Source of the DNA: Polynucleobacter sp. AP-Latsch-80-C2
GTDB taxonomy: Bacteria; Pseudomonadota; Gammaproteobacteria; Burkholderiales; Burkholderiaceae
DNA length: 64,000 nucleotides
Direction of reading: 5' to 3'
Assembly (NCBI RefSeq): GCF_018882185.1
Contig: NZ_JACVOY010000010.1
Span: forward strand, 44,202-108,201
The position numbers and the translations under genes are program-made. Every line of letters begins with the position of its first letter. Positions within the stretch are counted from its first letter, which is position 1. Under the pieces are notes generated by a model that was given only the letters and a program-made list of their open reading frames with translations, had not been told where the DNA came from and did no database searches. Below, in pieces: positions 19,938 to 31,708 of this stretch.

Positions 19938-21989
19938 CTATCGAACAAAAGGCAGGTAAGCGTACAAAACCCAAGCTAACAATACCGCCAGGCCTGCAAT
20001 CATTGCAAACGCGTAGTGATATAGATAGCCGGATTGCAAATGGCGAATCACACCAGCAAAGCGCCCTACTGCATGCGCACTGCCATTAACAAAAAAACCA
20101 TCAATTACCTTCTGGTCACCGCGATGCCATAAGATACCGCCGATCCACAGCAAGCCCTTTGCAAATACAGCCTGGTTTAAATCATCAAGATAGTATTTGT
20201 TATCAAATAATTTTTTGATTGGCGCAAATGTTTCTGCAACCTTAGTGGGCAACTTAGGAACCCAAAGATAACCAATAGCAGCAGTTAAAACACCTAGCAC
20301 TACAAGCAAAAATACAGGCGAGGTAAATGCATGAATAGCCATTGCAATCGGACCATGGAATTCATCTTCTAGTTCTTTCATCACCGGATGACGTGCTATG
20401 TCTATAAAGATAGAGTCGCCAAAGTAAGTTCCAAATAACAGTGGCGTAATCGTGTAGAACCCAATAATCACCGATGGGATTGCCAACAAAATTAATGGCA
20501 CCGTGACTACTGCTGGCGATTCATGCGGCTTTTCACCTGGTGCTAAACCGTGATGAGCATGATCGTCGCCCTGCTCTGCATGAGCATGATGATCATGGCT
20601 ATCCGCATGACCCCAACGGGCTTTCCCATGGAACACCCAGAAATACAAACGGAATGAATATAAAGCAGTAACAAACACGCTTGCCATAACAGCAAAGTAG
20701 GCAAAACCGGAGCCGGCGATATGGCTAGCAGCTACAGCCTCAATGATGGAGTCTTTAGAGTAAAAGCCGGAGAAGAAAGGCGTCCCAATCAATGCAAGAT
20801 TACCCAATAACATCATTAAGCAAGTTATCGGCATGTATTTCCAAAGGCCGCCCATTTTGCGCATATCTTGCTCATGGTGCATTCCCAAAATAACGCTACC
20901 CGCCGCAAGGAACAACAAAGCCTTGAAGAATGCATGGGTCATTAAATGGAAGATGGCAACGGGATAGGCAGAAACGCCCAGCGCTACAGTCATATAACCC
21001 AACTGAGATAGTGTCGAGTAGGCAACTACGCGCTTGATATCGGTCTGCACAATGCCGAGGAAGCCCATAAAGAGCGCCGTAATAGAACCAATAATCAAGA
21101 TGAAGCTCAGAGCAACATCAGACAATTCAAATAACGGTGACATGCGTGAAACCATAAAGATGCCGGCAGTCACCATGGTTGCAGCGTGAATCAAAGCAGA
21201 AATCGGGGTTGGGCCTTCCATGGAGTCAGGCAACCAAACATGTAATGGGAATTGCGCTGATTTACCCATAGCACCAATAAAGAGGCAAATACAAATTACC
21301 GTCATCAAATTCCAACTAGTACCAGGCAATGTTTGCGCTGCTAAGGCAGTATTTTGAGAAAAGATAACGTCGTATTGCATTGAACCGGTACTTGCTAATA
21401 TCAGTCCAATTCCTAAAATGAATCCAAAGTCACCGACACGATTAACCAGGAAGGCTTTCATGTTGGCAAACACTGCTGATTGACGCTCAAAATAAAAGCC
21501 AATCAGAAGATAGGACACAACACCCACTGCTTCCCAGCCAAAGAAAAGCTGCAAGAGGTTATTGCTCATGACCAACATCAACATGGCAAAGGTAAATAAA
21601 GATATATAGGAGAAAAAGCGGTTGTAACCCTCTTCTCCTTGCATATAGCCAATGGTGTAAATGTGAACCATTAAAGAGACAAAGGTCACAACACACATCA
21701 TCGTTGCGGTTAAGGGATCTATGAGAAAGCCAATATCTAAATTGAGCTCACCTAGCTGCATCCAACGATACACAGTGCCGTTAAAGTAAAAACCATCCAT
21801 CACTTGCACTAAGACGTTGCAAGAGAGTACAAACGCAATCGTTACGCCCAAGATGGTCACAAATTGACTTGCGCCATGACCAATACGGTTACCACCTAAT
21901 TTGGTACCAAAGAAGCCCGCAATGATGGAGCCCACTAATGGGGCCAGCGGAATTGCACAGAGAATAGGAATGTTGAGGGTCAATTGCAT
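19938..21989 (-). CDS. nuoL: NADH-quinone oxidoreductase subunit L
   Basis: The distal antiporter-like subunit of complex I, 683 aa, with the long C-terminal lateral helix typical of NuoL. Key residues lie in FFGWEAVGVVSYLLIGF (Glu) and GAMGKSAQFPLHVWLPDSM (Lys). A His-rich loop at about residues 455-480 (with HDHHAHAEQGDDHAHH) sits between two late helices; such loops occur in betaproteobacterial NuoL. It begins 2 bp after the nuoK stop. Confidence 0.97.
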   Translation of the reverse strand: MQLTLNIPILCAIPLAPLVGSIIAGFFGTKLGGNRIGHGASQFVTILGVTIAFVLSCNVLVQVMDGFYFNGTVYRWMQLGELNLDIGFLIDPLTATMMCVVTFVSLMVHIYTIGYMQGEEGYNRFFSYISLFTFAMLMLVMSNNLLQLFFGWEAVGVVSYLLIGFYFERQSAVFANMKAFLVNRVGDFGFILGIGLILASTGSMQYDVIFSQNTALAAQTLPGTSWNLMTVICICLFIGAMGKSAQFPLHVWLPDSMEGPTPISALIHAATMVTAGIFMVSRMSPLFELSDVALSFILIIGSITALFMGFLGIVQTDIKRVVAYSTLSQLGYMTVALGVSAYPVAIFHLMTHAFFKALLFLAAGSVILGMHHEQDMRKMGGLWKYMPITCLMMLLGNLALIGTPFFSGFYSKDSIIEAVAASHIAGSGFAYFAVMASVFVTALYSFRLYFWVFHGKARWGHADSHDHHAHAEQGDDHAHHGLAPGEKPHESPAVVTVPLILLAIPSVIIGFYTITPLLFGTYFGDSIFIDIARHPVMKELEDEFHGPIAMAIHAFTSPVFLLVVLGVLTAAIGYLWVPKLPTKVAETFAPIKKLFDNKYYLDDLNQAVFAKGLLWIGGILWHRGDQKVIDGFFVNGSAHAVGRFAGVIRHLQSGYLYHYAFAMIAGLAVLLAWVLYAYLPFVR

Positions 21990-21991
21990 GA

Positions 21992-22300
21992 CTAGCCTTT
22001 TAGGTGGTCAAGATCATCGGCATTGATGGTGTCAACCTTACGGAAGAGCACAACCAAGATTGCCAAACCGATAGCTGCTTCAGCAGCTGCCACAGTCAGA
22101 ATAAAGAATACAAATACTTGGCCTGCCATGTCACCCAAATAATGCGAGAAGGCAACAAAATTCATATTGACCGAGAGCAACATGAGCTCAATTGCCATCA
22201 ATAAAACGATGACATTTTTACGATTCAAGAAAATCCCGATAACACTAGTAGCGAATAAGATCGCACTCAGAACTAAATAGTGAGCAAGAGTGATATTCAT
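21992..22300 (-). CDS. nuoK: NADH-quinone oxidoreductase subunit K
   Basis: Small three-helix membrane subunit of complex I, 102 aa, the usual length. Conserved buried Glu residues lie in [14 protein letters not shown] and [14 protein letters not shown], essential for coupling quinone reduction to proton movement. Its ATG overlaps the nuoJ stop by four bases. Confidence 0.97.
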   Translation of the reverse strand: MNITLAHYLVLSAILFATSVIGIFLNRKNVIVLLMAIELMLLSVNMNFVAFSHYLGDMAGQVFVFFILTVAAAEAAIGLAILVVLFRKVDTINADDLDHLKG

Positions 22301-22944
22301 TTCTTCTCCCCTCTAACATCTTGCTTTGCAGCCATATCTGAATCCATCTTCACAATGCGCATGCGATCAGCGGCAACTACATTGACTTGCTCATGAATAT
22401 TTTGGGCTTTTGAATCTTTACGATTGCGCAGCGTTAATGCAACGGCAGCAATAATAGCGACCAGCAAAATAACACCGGCCACTTCAAAGGCATACACATA
22501 ATCAACAAAAATCAGCATGCCCAGAGCCTGAGTATTGTTTGCCATCATTTCTTCAGGCATGGGTTGCACTGGAGCAGTGGTACCAATAAAGCTGCGAATA
22601 ATCACTATGGAGAGCTCAAGCACAATCACAGCACCCATCAAAAAGGCTACTGGGAGGAACTTTCTAAAGTCTCGACGTAAATGCTCCAAATCGAGATCAA
22701 GCATCATGACCACAAAAAGGAATAAGACCATGACAGCGCCGACGTAAACCAGTATTAAAGCCAAGCTAAGGAATTCTGCTTTCAAGAGCATCCACAGTCC
22801 TGAGGCACAGAAAAAAGCAAGAACTAAAAACAAGGCAGCATGAACTGGGTTACGAGCAGTTATTACGCGCAAGGCAGAAATAACTAAGAGTCCTGCAAAG
22901 CCGTAAAAGAAAACGGCGAATAAGGTAGATGGATCGAATGTCAT
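22297..22944 (-). CDS. nuoJ: NADH-quinone oxidoreductase subunit J
   Basis: Five-helix membrane subunit of complex I, 215 aa, with [18 protein letters not shown] and the conserved pi-bulge helix region [20 protein letters not shown]. The C-terminal ~40 residues (after about 175) are charged and cytoplasmic. It overlaps nuoK by four bases and follows nuoI by 21 bp. Confidence 0.96.
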   Translation of the reverse strand: MTFDPSTLFAVFFYGFAGLLVISALRVITARNPVHAALFLVLAFFCASGLWMLLKAEFLSLALILVYVGAVMVLFLFVVMMLDLDLEHLRRDFRKFLPVAFLMGAVIVLELSIVIIRSFIGTTAPVQPMPEEMMANNTQALGMLIFVDYVYAFEVAGVILLVAIIAAVALTLRNRKDSKAQNIHEQVNVVAADRMRIVKMDSDMAAKQDVRGEKK

Positions 22945-22965
22945 ATGTATTTGTGCTTTATTCGA

Positions 22966-23457
22966 TTAGCGGTAAGGTGCATCAATAGCACGGTTAGCAG
23001 CAATATCTTTTTCATACTTATCACCTACCGCTAAAAGCATCTCTTTAGTGAAATACAAATCACCGCGCTTGTCGCCAAAGTATTCAAAAATATTAGTTTC
23101 AACAATCGCATCAACTGGGCAGGCTTCTTCACAGAAACCACAGAAAATACATTTTGTTAAATCAATGTCATAACGGCTCGTGCGACGAGTACCATCATCA
23201 CGCTCAGCTGTTTCGATGGTGATTGCATAGGCTGGGCATACTGCCTCACAAAGTTTGCATCCAATACAGCGTTCTTCGCCATTCTCGTAGCGACGCAAAG
23301 CATGTAGGCCGCGAAAACGAGGTGACAAAGGGGTCTTTTCTTCGGGATACTGAATGGTGATCTTTGGCTTAAAGAGATAACGACCGGTAATGGACATGCC
23401 AGTCAAGATGTCTTTAAGCATCAAGCTATCGAGGAATTGGGAAATTTTCTTAAACAT
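22966..23457 (-). CDS. nuoI: NADH-quinone oxidoreductase subunit I
   Basis: Ferredoxin-like subunit of the complex I hydrophilic arm, 163 aa. Two classical 4Fe-4S motifs are visible, [12 protein letters not shown] and [12 protein letters not shown], which bind clusters N6a and N6b. The N-terminal amphipathic helix (about residues 1-30) packs on the membrane arm. Order nuoH-nuoI-nuoJ is standard. Confidence 0.97.
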   Translation of the reverse strand: MFKKISQFLDSLMLKDILTGMSITGRYLFKPKITIQYPEEKTPLSPRFRGLHALRRYENGEERCIGCKLCEAVCPAYAITIETAERDDGTRRTSRYDIDLTKCIFCGFCEEACPVDAIVETNIFEYFGDKRGDLYFTKEMLLAVGDKYEKDIAANRAIDAPYR

Positions 23458-23468
23458 GATTGGTCAAC

Positions 23469-24542
23469 TTATTTCCAAATATTCCATGGGGAAACAACCC
23501 AGGCGCCGATAACAACCACCCAGAAGACTGAGATGGGAATAAAAATTTTCCAGCCTAAACGCATGATTTGGTCATAGCGATAACGCGGCAATGTGGCACG
23601 CAGCCAAATTACGCAGGATAAGAGGAAAAATGTTTTTCCAAATAACCAGAAGAAGCCTGGAATATCGCGCAAGATTGGCAGATCAACAATGGGTAGCCAG
23701 CCACCCAAGAACATGATTGAGGCAACAGCTGCAATCAAGATCATGTTGGCATATTCTGCCAAGAAGAACATTGCAAAGGACATGCCTGAATACTCAACCA
23801 TGTGCCCAGCCACAATCTCAGACTCCCCTTCGACAACGTCAAATGGGTGACGATTGGTTTCTGCGACTCCAGAGATGAAGTAGATCAAGAACATTGGCAA
23901 TAAAGGCAACCAGTTCCAGGATAAGAAATTGAGGCCCAAACTAGCAAAGTACCCTTGCTCTTGAGAGGCAACGATCGTACTGAGATTGAGCGAACCAGAA
24001 GTCAGTAACACCGTAACCAAAGCAAAGCCCATAGCAATCTCATAAGAGATCATCTGCGCAGAAGCTCGCATTGCGCCCAAGAAAGGATATTTAGAGTTAG
24101 ATGACCAGCCAGCAAGAATCACGCCATAAACACCAATGGATGAAATAGCCATGATGTACAAAAGACCAGCATTGACATCGGCAAGCACCATCTTTGCCTG
24201 AAATGGAATTACCGCCCATGCTGCAAAAGCAGGCATGATCACCATAATCGGTGCAATAAAGTAAAGAACCTTACTAGCCTGTGCCGGAGCAATAATTTCT
24301 TTTAATAAAAGCTTTAAAGCGTCTGCAATTGGTTGCAGGAGACCTAATGGACCCACACGATTTGGTCCGAGTCGGATATGCATCCAGCCAATTAACTTAC
24401 GCTCCCAGAGTGTTAGGTAGGCAACGCATCCAAACATCGGCAACACAATAATGACGATGCGCACCAAGGCCCATACAAGCGGCCAAAGAGAACCAAAAAT
24501 AGCCTCACCATGGGTGGTAACGAGGTTCAAGAAATTATCCAT
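23469..24542 (-). CDS. nuoH: NADH-quinone oxidoreductase subunit H
   Basis: Membrane subunit that forms most of the quinone chamber, 357 aa, with eight helices. Landmarks are [19 protein letters not shown] in the first cytoplasmic loop, the [19 protein letters not shown] acidic loop lining the quinone site, and [19 protein letters not shown] near the C-terminus. It follows nuoG by 8 bp. Confidence 0.97.
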   Translation of the reverse strand: MDNFLNLVTTHGEAIFGSLWPLVWALVRIVIIVLPMFGCVAYLTLWERKLIGWMHIRLGPNRVGPLGLLQPIADALKLLLKEIIAPAQASKVLYFIAPIMVIMPAFAAWAVIPFQAKMVLADVNAGLLYIMAISSIGVYGVILAGWSSNSKYPFLGAMRASAQMISYEIAMGFALVTVLLTSGSLNLSTIVASQEQGYFASLGLNFLSWNWLPLLPMFLIYFISGVAETNRHPFDVVEGESEIVAGHMVEYSGMSFAMFFLAEYANMILIAAVASIMFLGGWLPIVDLPILRDIPGFFWLFGKTFFLLSCVIWLRATLPRYRYDQIMRLGWKIFIPISVFWVVVIGAWVVSPWNIWK

Positions 24543-24550
24543 CTCGTCCC

Positions 24551-26866
24551 TTACGCCTTACTAACGGTTACAGGACCAAACATGGATCCTAATTTCGTAC
24601 TAGCCGTAGTTCCAGCAGAAATACGCACGGCACCAGGCGCTAAATTGATTTCAAGGGTCGCAGGTAACACGACAGATTGATTATCTTGAGTAACGCAAAT
24701 AGCATCGCCCTCATTCAATCCCAGTTCAGAGAAAATCTTCTGGCCCATCCCAATTTGATTGCCACGTTTAGCATCGCGCGTTAGTTGCAATGCTGAGGAG
24801 CGACGAACAATTTGATCGCCGGCATATATATTGACATCAGTAATACGCTCTAGACCAGAGTGCGGGGCTAGATTTCCATTGACGAGCGTATTGGCACTAG
24901 ATTGGTTATTCAATTTGGCGCAATAGTTATCACCCAGGGCTTCACCCAATACCTCTTCAGGCATATTGAATAAAAAGCCGTCTAAGTTCAATAGGCCACC
25001 CAATACTCGCAACACCTTCCATGCTGGTCGTGAATCACCCAAAGGTTTTACAGACGGCTGAATAGTTTGCACTCGACCTTCTGCATTTACAAAGGTAGAG
25101 ACTGTTTCTGTAAAAGTGGAGATTGGCAAGATGACATCAGCGACTTCAAGCAGATCAGCACTCTTAAAGGCAGTTAAAGCAATCACAGTATTGGCCTTAG
25201 CTAAAGCAGCACGCGCAAGTGCAGGATTGGGTAAATCAGAATCAGGCTCAATGTTCATCAGCACTACTGCACGGCGATCACCTGAGAGAACTGATTGGAC
25301 CCCTGCTCCATTGGCATTCACGAGTGATGCGCCAACGGCATTTCCACCTACTGGCAAGAAGCCAAAAGTAGCGCCTGTTTGTTCGGCAATAAATTGAGCC
25401 AAAACATGCAAATCTGATGCATGTGGATGAGAAATCGCAGCAGAGCCCAGCAATACTGCCGAAGAAGATCCAGAGAGCAGACTATCCGCAATTTGTTGAG
25501 CTTGAGTAGAGATAGGTAAATTGAATGTGCCGACTGGTACAGATACCGATTTCGCCTTCGCAATGGCTATGGTCACTTCGCTTAATGCATTCAACCATCC
25601 GCTTGGTGCAGCAGCGATACCTTTACTGGCAATTAACCAGTCATCACCGCCCGCATCAATACGCGTTACCTGCAAACCACGCTTGCTAGCAGTACGAATA
25701 CGTGCAGCAATCACAGGCTGATCTTTGCGTAAGAAGCTGCCAATGATCAAGGCGCGGTCTAACTCGCTTAACTTGGTAATTGGCATACCTAGCCAAGGCG
25801 CGCTTGAGGCTCCGGCTATATCAGTTTGACGCAAACGGGTTTCGACTTGATTTGATCCCAGGCCACGAATCAGCTTTTGTAAAAGGTGCAATTCTTCAGT
25901 ACTAGATATAGGATGTGCCAAAGCACCAATGGACTCAGCACCACTCTCTGCAGCAATCGTCTTCAAGGAATGGGCAATATAATCCAACGCAGACTGCCAG
26001 TCCGTCTCCAACCACTGACCACCCTGTTTAACCATTGGCGTCGTAATGCGGTCTGCACTATTTAAACCCTCATAAGAAAAGCGATCGCGATCGCTAATCC
26101 AGCATTCGTTGATTGCCTCATTTTCAAGGGCAACAACACGCATCACTTTATTGGCTTTTGTCTGAACAGTAGTGTTTGCACCCAAGCTATCGTGCGGACT
26201 CACTGAGCGCTTACGACCCAATTCCCAGGTCCGAGCGGCGTAACGAAATGGTTTGCTTGTTAATGCGCCAACAGGACATATATCAATCATGTTTCCAGAG
26301 AGCTCTGAATCCACTGTTTGACCCACAAAGGTGGTGATCTCAGAATGCTCGCCACGATTAATCATGCCAAGCTCCATTACACCGGCAACTTCTTGACCGA
26401 AACGAACGCAACGTGTGCAATGAATGCAACGTGACATTTCCTGCATGGAAATTAATGGGCCTACGTTCTTATGAAATACGACGCGCTTCTCTTCTTCATA
26501 GCGAGAATTTGACTTTCCATAACCAACAGCTAAATCCTGTAACTGACACTCACCACCCTGGTCACAAATTGGGCAATCTAATGGGTGGTTAATCAATAAA
26601 AATTCCATTACGGAACGCTGCGCTTCAACTGCTTTAGCTGAATGCGTAAATACTTTCATTCCCTGCGTCACTGGGGTTGCGCAAGCTGGCAAAGGTTTTG
26701 GTGCCTTTTCAACTTCTACTAAACACATACGACAATTAGCAGCAATGGATAATTTCTTGTGATAGCAAAAGTGAGGAATATAAGTACCGATTTTGTTCGC
26801 GGCGTACATCACCATCGAACCTTGCGGAACTTCTACTGCCTTACCATCTAATTCGATTTCAACCAT
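24551..26866 (-). CDS. nuoG: NADH-quinone oxidoreductase subunit G
   Basis: Largest hydrophilic-arm subunit, about 771 aa. The N-terminal 2Fe-2S ferredoxin domain has [15 protein letters not shown], the HxxxC-type 4Fe-4S site is [14 protein letters not shown], and a second 4Fe-4S site is CIHCTRC with a later CPVGAL. The C-terminal two-thirds is a molybdopterin-oxidoreductase-like fold without cofactor. I choose ATG 26866 because homologues start at MVEIELDG; the frame stays open to a TTG at 26893, which would add nine residues. Confidence 0.93.
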   Translation of the reverse strand: MVEIELDGKAVEVPQGSMVMYAANKIGTYIPHFCYHKKLSIAANCRMCLVEVEKAPKPLPACATPVTQGMKVFTHSAKAVEAQRSVMEFLLINHPLDCPICDQGGECQLQDLAVGYGKSNSRYEEEKRVVFHKNVGPLISMQEMSRCIHCTRCVRFGQEVAGVMELGMINRGEHSEITTFVGQTVDSELSGNMIDICPVGALTSKPFRYAARTWELGRKRSVSPHDSLGANTTVQTKANKVMRVVALENEAINECWISDRDRFSYEGLNSADRITTPMVKQGGQWLETDWQSALDYIAHSLKTIAAESGAESIGALAHPISSTEELHLLQKLIRGLGSNQVETRLRQTDIAGASSAPWLGMPITKLSELDRALIIGSFLRKDQPVIAARIRTASKRGLQVTRIDAGGDDWLIASKGIAAAPSGWLNALSEVTIAIAKAKSVSVPVGTFNLPISTQAQQIADSLLSGSSSAVLLGSAAISHPHASDLHVLAQFIAEQTGATFGFLPVGGNAVGASLVNANGAGVQSVLSGDRRAVVLMNIEPDSDLPNPALARAALAKANTVIALTAFKSADLLEVADVILPISTFTETVSTFVNAEGRVQTIQPSVKPLGDSRPAWKVLRVLGGLLNLDGFLFNMPEEVLGEALGDNYCAKLNNQSSANTLVNGNLAPHSGLERITDVNIYAGDQIVRRSSALQLTRDAKRGNQIGMGQKIFSELGLNEGDAICVTQDNQSVVLPATLEINLAPGAVRISAGTTASTKLGSMFGPVTVSKA

Positions 26867-26897
26867 GCTCACTTTAAGATGTCCCGTGCTCAATAAC

Positions 26898-28196
26898 TTA
26901 TAAAGGTTTTGCAGAATCTAAGCAGCGCTTATGTTCTACGTGATACGCAAATTCATCCATGTAATGCTTCAACATACCGCGCACTGGCATTGCAGCCGCA
27001 TCACCTAATGCGCAAATGGTACGACCTTGAATATTGGCCGCTACATCATTAAGCAGATCCATGTCCTCAGGATGACCCTGGCCATGTTCAATGCGATGCA
27101 CAATGCGCCATAACCAACCAGTGCCTTCGCGACAAGGAGTGCACTGACCACATGATTCTTCATGATAGAAATAAGACAAACGCTCTAATGCACGAACCAT
27201 GCAGCGTGTTTCATTCATGACGATGACAGCGCCTGAACCCAACATCGATCCAGCTTTAGCGATACTGTCGTAATCCATCGTCAAATCCATCATTTGTGCG
27301 CCAGGAATTACTGGGGCTGATGATCCACCGGGAATGACCGCTTTTAAAGCTATGCCATCGCGCATACCCCCGGCGAGTTTCAAGAGCTCAGCAAAAGGGG
27401 TGCCCAATGGAATCTCATAATTGCCGGGATGCACTACATCACCCGAGACAGAGAAAATCTTTGTGCCGCCATTATTTGGCTTGCCTAGGTCTAAATAAGC
27501 TTGACCACCAATCGCCAAAATAAAGGGTACTGCAGCAAATGTTTCTGTGTTGTTGATTGTGGTTGGCTTGCCATACAAACCAAAACTGGCCGGGAATGGT
27601 GGTTTGAAGCGCGGCTGGCCTTTTTTACCTTCCAAAGATTCCAACAAGGCAGTTTCTTCCCCGCAAATGTAAGCGCCCCAACCTGGAGAAGCATGAAGTT
27701 GGAATGAAAAATCACTTCCTAAAATCTTATCGCCGAGTAAACCAGCGGCACGAGCTTCTTCCAATGCCTCTTCGAAGCGTGAATACACTTCCCAGATTTC
27801 ACCATGGATATAGTTATATCCAGTAGTGATACCCATGGTGTATGCACCAATGATCATGCCTTCAATCAAAGCATGCGGGTTGTAACGCATGATGTCGCGG
27901 TCTTTAAAAGTACCCGGCTCACCTTCGTCGCTATTACAAACTAAATATTTTTGCCCGGGAAATTGACGTGGCATGAAGCTCCACTTCAAGCCCGTTGGGA
28001 ATCCAGCGCCACCACGACCACGTAATGATGATGCTTTTAATTCAGCAATGATGGAATCTGGCGCAACCTTATCGTTAATTAAACGACGTAACTGCTGATA
28101 ACCGCCACGGCTCTCATAATCTTTTAAACGCCAGTTATCGCCATTTAATCCAGCGAGAATTAATGGCTTGATATGACGATCGTGCAAGCTAGTCAT
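26898..28196 (-). CDS. nuoF: NADH-quinone oxidoreductase subunit F
   Basis: NADH-oxidising subunit, 432 aa, binding FMN and cluster N3. The NADH/FMN site is in [18 protein letters not shown], the FMN loop in [17 protein letters not shown], and the 4Fe-4S site in [12 protein letters not shown] with a later Cys in GRTICALGD. Its ATG overlaps the nuoE stop by four bases, coupling the two diaphorase subunits. Confidence 0.97.
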   Translation of the reverse strand: MTSLHDRHIKPLILAGLNGDNWRLKDYESRGGYQQLRRLINDKVAPDSIIAELKASSLRGRGGAGFPTGLKWSFMPRQFPGQKYLVCNSDEGEPGTFKDRDIMRYNPHALIEGMIIGAYTMGITTGYNYIHGEIWEVYSRFEEALEEARAAGLLGDKILGSDFSFQLHASPGWGAYICGEETALLESLEGKKGQPRFKPPFPASFGLYGKPTTINNTETFAAVPFILAIGGQAYLDLGKPNNGGTKIFSVSGDVVHPGNYEIPLGTPFAELLKLAGGMRDGIALKAVIPGGSSAPVIPGAQMMDLTMDYDSIAKAGSMLGSGAVIVMNETRCMVRALERLSYFYHEESCGQCTPCREGTGWLWRIVHRIEHGQGHPEDMDLLNDVAANIQGRTICALGDAAAMPVRGMLKHYMDEFAYHVEHKRCLDSAKPL

Positions 28197-28699
28197 GCTG
28201 CTTTCCCTTCTGCACGGAGCTCATTTAATAGAGCATCAATTTTTTCTTTACTCATAAAGCTACACATCCGCTTGTCATTCACGAGCATTACCGGTGAATC
28301 GCCGCATGCCCCCATGCACTCACCCTCTTTTAAGGTGAAGTTACCGCAGGGAGTTGTTTCGTTGTAGCCGATACCCAAAGTTTCCTTTAAGTAAGTCGCT
28401 GCAGTTTCACCATGGGTTAACTGACAAGGTAAATTTGTACAAATAACAAGCTTGTATTTCCCAATTGGTTTGGTGTTGTACATGTTGTAGAAAGTAGCGA
28501 CTTCCTCAACTGCAATCGTTGGCATTTCCAAGATTTGCGCAACAGTAGCAATAACTTCAGGAGATACCCAACCTAGTTCAGTCTGGGCAGCAATCAATGA
28601 AGCCATCACAGCAGATTGCTTTTGCTCTGGTGGATATTTAGCGACGTTACGGGCAATATCCGCCAGCGTTTTATCGGAAAGTTGAAGGGTTGTTGTCAT
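28193..28699 (-). CDS. nuoE: NADH-quinone oxidoreductase subunit E
   Basis: Thioredoxin-fold 2Fe-2S subunit (cluster N1a), 168 aa. The four Cys ligands are in VICTNLPCQ and [12 protein letters not shown]. It partners NuoF in the NADH dehydrogenase module, and the four-base overlap with nuoF fits that. It follows nuoD by 23 bp. Confidence 0.96.
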   Translation of the reverse strand: MTTTLQLSDKTLADIARNVAKYPPEQKQSAVMASLIAAQTELGWVSPEVIATVAQILEMPTIAVEEVATFYNMYNTKPIGKYKLVICTNLPCQLTHGETAATYLKETLGIGYNETTPCGNFTLKEGECMGACGDSPVMLVNDKRMCSFMSKEKIDALLNELRAEGKAA

Positions 28700-28722
28700 T
28701 AAATAATCCTTGGCACGCTCAA

Positions 28723-29976
28723 TTAGCGGTCAATCTCCCCAAACACAATATCTTGGGTACCAATAATGGTGACCGCATCAGCCAACATGTGGCCACGTGA
28801 CATCTCGTCCATTGCTGAAAGATGTACAAAACCAGGGGCACGAATCTTCATCCGATATGGCTTATTAGCACCATCAGAAATTAAGTAAATACCAAACTCT
28901 CCTTTTGGATGCTCAACAGCTGAATAAGCCTCGCCATTCGGAACGTGAATACCTTCAGTGAACAGTTTGAAATGGTGAATCAACTCTTCCATATTCGTTT
29001 TCATATCCACGCGCTTCGGTGGAGAAACTTTATGGTTATCACTCATGACAGGACCTGAGTTTGCTTTTAACCAAGCTACGCACTGCTTGATGATGCGATT
29101 CGATTGACGCATTTCTTCCATGCGGACCAAATATCGATCATATGAGTCACCATTTACACCTACTGGGATATCAAAGTCGAGACGGTCGTAGACTTCATAT
29201 GGTTGCTTCTTACGCAGATCCCACTCGATGCCGGAGCCACGCAACATCGGACCAGTGAAGCCGAGTTGCAATGCGCGTTCAGGAGTAACAATGCCAATAT
29301 TGACCAGACGCTGTTTCCAAATACGGTTGTCCGTTAAAAGATTGCAGTACTCATCTACGTTGGCATCAAAGCCATTCGTAAATTGTTCAATGAAATCCAG
29401 CAAACTGCCACTACGGTTTTCATTTAGACGTTTGATAGCAGATGCGCTACGAATCTTGGAATTACTGTACTGAGCCATCTGCTCAGGTAAATCTCGATAA
29501 ACACCACCTGGACGGTAGTAGGCAGCATGCATGCGCGCACCAGATACTGCCTCGTACATATCAAAGATATCTTCACGATCACGGAATGCATACAAGAATA
29601 CTGCCATCGCACCTACGTCTAGACCGTGACAGCCAATCCACAGGAGATGATTTAATAAACGTGTCAACTCGTCATACATCACGCGGATATATTGAGCACG
29701 CAAGGGAACGTCAACTTGCAATAACTTTTCAATGGCTAGGACATAAGCATGCTCATTGGACATCATTGACACATAATCCAAGCGATCCATGTAAGGAACG
29801 TTCTGAATCCAGGTGCGGGTCTCAGCTAACTTCTCTGTAGCGCGATGCAATAAACCAATATGCGGATCAGCGCGCTGGATCACCTCACCATCAAGCTCAA
29901 GCACTAAGCGTAATACGCCGTGCGCCGCAGGATGCTGAGGGCCAAAATTGAGGGTGTAGTTCTTAATTTGTGCCAT
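28723..29976 (-). CDS. nuoD: NADH-quinone oxidoreductase subunit D
   Basis: 49-kDa subunit, 417 aa, which with NuoB forms the quinone-binding site. The conserved [15 protein letters not shown] at residues 10-24 contains the His that touches the quinone. The fold derives from the NiFe hydrogenase large subunit but lacks the metal Cys. It is separate from NuoC here (not fused as in E. coli); the gap is 3 bp. Confidence 0.97.
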   Translation of the reverse strand: MAQIKNYTLNFGPQHPAAHGVLRLVLELDGEVIQRADPHIGLLHRATEKLAETRTWIQNVPYMDRLDYVSMMSNEHAYVLAIEKLLQVDVPLRAQYIRVMYDELTRLLNHLLWIGCHGLDVGAMAVFLYAFRDREDIFDMYEAVSGARMHAAYYRPGGVYRDLPEQMAQYSNSKIRSASAIKRLNENRSGSLLDFIEQFTNGFDANVDEYCNLLTDNRIWKQRLVNIGIVTPERALQLGFTGPMLRGSGIEWDLRKKQPYEVYDRLDFDIPVGVNGDSYDRYLVRMEEMRQSNRIIKQCVAWLKANSGPVMSDNHKVSPPKRVDMKTNMEELIHHFKLFTEGIHVPNGEAYSAVEHPKGEFGIYLISDGANKPYRMKIRAPGFVHLSAMDEMSRGHMLADAVTIIGTQDIVFGEIDR

Positions 29977-29979
29977 GAC

Positions 29980-30579
29980 TTAAACCGGACCTCCGTATTG
30001 CTCTTCTCGAACGATACGTGGAGTAATCTCACGCGCTTCAATAGTAACGGGCTGATAGACAACGCGCTTTAATTCTGGGTCATAACGCATTTCTACATTA
30101 CCGCTAATAGGGAAATCTTTTCTAAATGGATGACCAATAAATCCATAGTCCGTCAGAATGCGACGTAAGTCTTCATGGCCGTCAAATAGGATGCCATAGA
30201 GATCAAACGCTTCACGCTCAAACCAGTTGGCTGAACTCCACACTGATGTAATGGAGGCCACCAATGGATAGCTATCATCCGGCGCAAATACGCGCACTCG
30301 CAGACGCCAGTTGTGCGCCAAAGATAATAAGTGGCTCACCACGCCAAAGCGTTGTCCACTCCAGGCACCATCCCGAAAGTCTTGGTAATCAACGCCACAT
30401 AAATCAATCAACTGCTCAAATGCGAGCGAGGGATCATCGCGCAGCAGCATGGCGGATTCAAAGTAGGTATCGGCATTTACAACAACAGTAACTTCACCTA
30501 GCGCAATTTCAATCGATTGCGCGCGCTTACCTAGAACTTTTTCTAGATTGGCGGCTAACTGAACTAAACGATCTGACAT
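29980..30579 (-). CDS. nuoC: NADH-quinone oxidoreductase subunit C
   Basis: 30-kDa subunit of the hydrophilic arm, 199 aa. The signature [20 protein letters not shown] followed by [19 protein letters not shown] is intact. It has no cofactor and braces NuoD. It lies 3 bp after the nuoB stop. Confidence 0.97.
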   Translation of the reverse strand: MSDRLVQLAANLEKVLGKRAQSIEIALGEVTVVVNADTYFESAMLLRDDPSLAFEQLIDLCGVDYQDFRDGAWSGQRFGVVSHLLSLAHNWRLRVRVFAPDDSYPLVASITSVWSSANWFEREAFDLYGILFDGHEDLRRILTDYGFIGHPFRKDFPISGNVEMRYDPELKRVVYQPVTIEAREITPRIVREEQYGGPV

Positions 30580-30582
30580 AAA

Positions 30583-31065
30583 TTAAGCCTTCCGCGCAAT
30601 CGTGCTAGTGCGAGCGATCTTCGATTGCAACTGAATGATGCCGTAGATCAACGCTTCCGCAGTTGGAGGACAACCAGGCACATAGATGTCTACTGGAACG
30701 ATACGATCACAACCGCGAACTACTGAATAAGAGTTATGGTAATAACCGCCACCGTTGGCACATGAGCCCATTGAGATTACCCAGCGGGGTTCAGGCATTT
30801 GGTCATATACCTTACGTAAGGCTGGTGCCATCTTATTACACAAGGTACCAGCAACAATCATGAGGTCAGACTGACGAGGAGATGGGCGGAAAACTACGCC
30901 AAAACGATCTAAGTCATAACGGGATGCGCCAGCATGCATCATCTCGACTGCGCAGCATGCCAATCCAAAAGTCATTGGCCATAAAGAACCATTACGTGTC
31001 CAGTTAATCAACTGGTCCGCTGTAGTGGTAACAAATCCTTCTTTGAGAACGCCTTCTAATGCCAT
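30583..31065 (-). CDS. nuoB: NADH-quinone oxidoreductase subunit B
   Basis: PSST subunit carrying cluster N2, the last electron carrier before quinone, 160 aa from ATG 31065. That start has GGGAG just upstream and gives [11 protein letters not shown], the family start; the frame is open further up to 31164, but that would overlap nuoA by 94 bases. Cluster ligands are the tandem Cys in [11 protein letters not shown], one in MGSCANGGG and one in [11 protein letters not shown]. It begins 5 bp after the nuoA stop. Confidence 0.96.
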
Positions 31066-31070
31066 ATCGA

Positions 31071-31430
31071 TCACTCCCAGTCGAGAGCGCCCTTTTTCCA
31101 GATATACACAAATCCCACAATAAATTCCAAAAGGAAAATCACCATGGAAGCGTAGCCAAGCCAACCAATGTCACGCAATGCCACACCCCAAGGGAATAGA
31201 AATGCAGTCTCTAGATCAAATAGAATAAAAAGAATGGCAATAAGGTAGTAACGCACGTCGAACTTCATACGTGCATCTTCAAAAGCTTCAAAACCACACT
31301 CATATGGTGACAGTTTTTCAGCATCAGGCTTTGAAGGAGCCAGAATTTTTCCGAGGAACATGGGGACTAAACCCACCCCAATACCTACGAGGATAAAAAG
31401 CAGAACAGGAAAGTAATTAGCGAGATTCAA
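31071..31430 (-). CDS. nuoA: NADH-quinone oxidoreductase subunit A (TTG start)
   Basis: Three-helix membrane subunit, 119 aa, first gene of the complex I operon. The start codon is TTG at 31430 ([11 protein letters not shown]), preceded by AGGA; no ATG occurs before residue 24. The conserved loop [23 protein letters not shown] carries the Cys that becomes exposed in the deactive enzyme of mitochondria. A good -35 (TTGACA) lies about 50 bp upstream. Confidence 0.95.
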
Positions 31431-31452
31431 AATGGTCCTGAGTCGTTCGTCC

Positions 31453-31481
31453 GATAAATCTTACAAGCAGCAAATTGTCAA
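31453..31481 (-). promoter_or_regulatory. Candidate promoter for the nuo operon
   Basis: On the minus strand a consensus TTGACA (31481-31476) is followed after 17 bp by TTTATC (31458-31453), a weak -10. It sits between tRNA-Leu and nuoA, with transcription expected to start about 15 bp before the nuoA start codon region. It would give nuo its own promoter besides readthrough from tpiA-secG-tRNA. Prediction by eye. Confidence 0.4.
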
Positions 31482-31537
31482 TTATTCCACTACATACAGC
31501 TTTGATTTAGAGCAAAAACCCCTACAAATTCTTCATT

Positions 31538-31622
31538 TGGTGCCGACGGCGAGACTCGAACTCGCACAGCCTAAGCCACTACCCCCTCAAGATAGCGTGT
31601 CTACCAATTTCACCACGTCGGC
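31538..31622 (-). tRNA. tRNA-Leu (anticodon GAG)
   Basis: An 85-base tRNA with encoded CCA. The acceptor arm GCCGACG (31622-31616) pairs with CGTCGGC before ACCA. The anticodon stem CTATC/GGTAG encloses TTGAGGG, giving anticodon GAG (Leu CTC/CTT codons), and the long variable arm of type II tRNAs is present. It lies between secG and nuoA on the same strand, a gene order conserved in betaproteobacteria. Confidence 0.95.
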
Positions 31623-31708
31623 ATCTTGTAAAACCTGTCAATTCTACTGCATTGCACCACTGAACTACCCTAAATTAGAGGTAGATAAATCCGTAAAAAC
31701 CTACTTTT

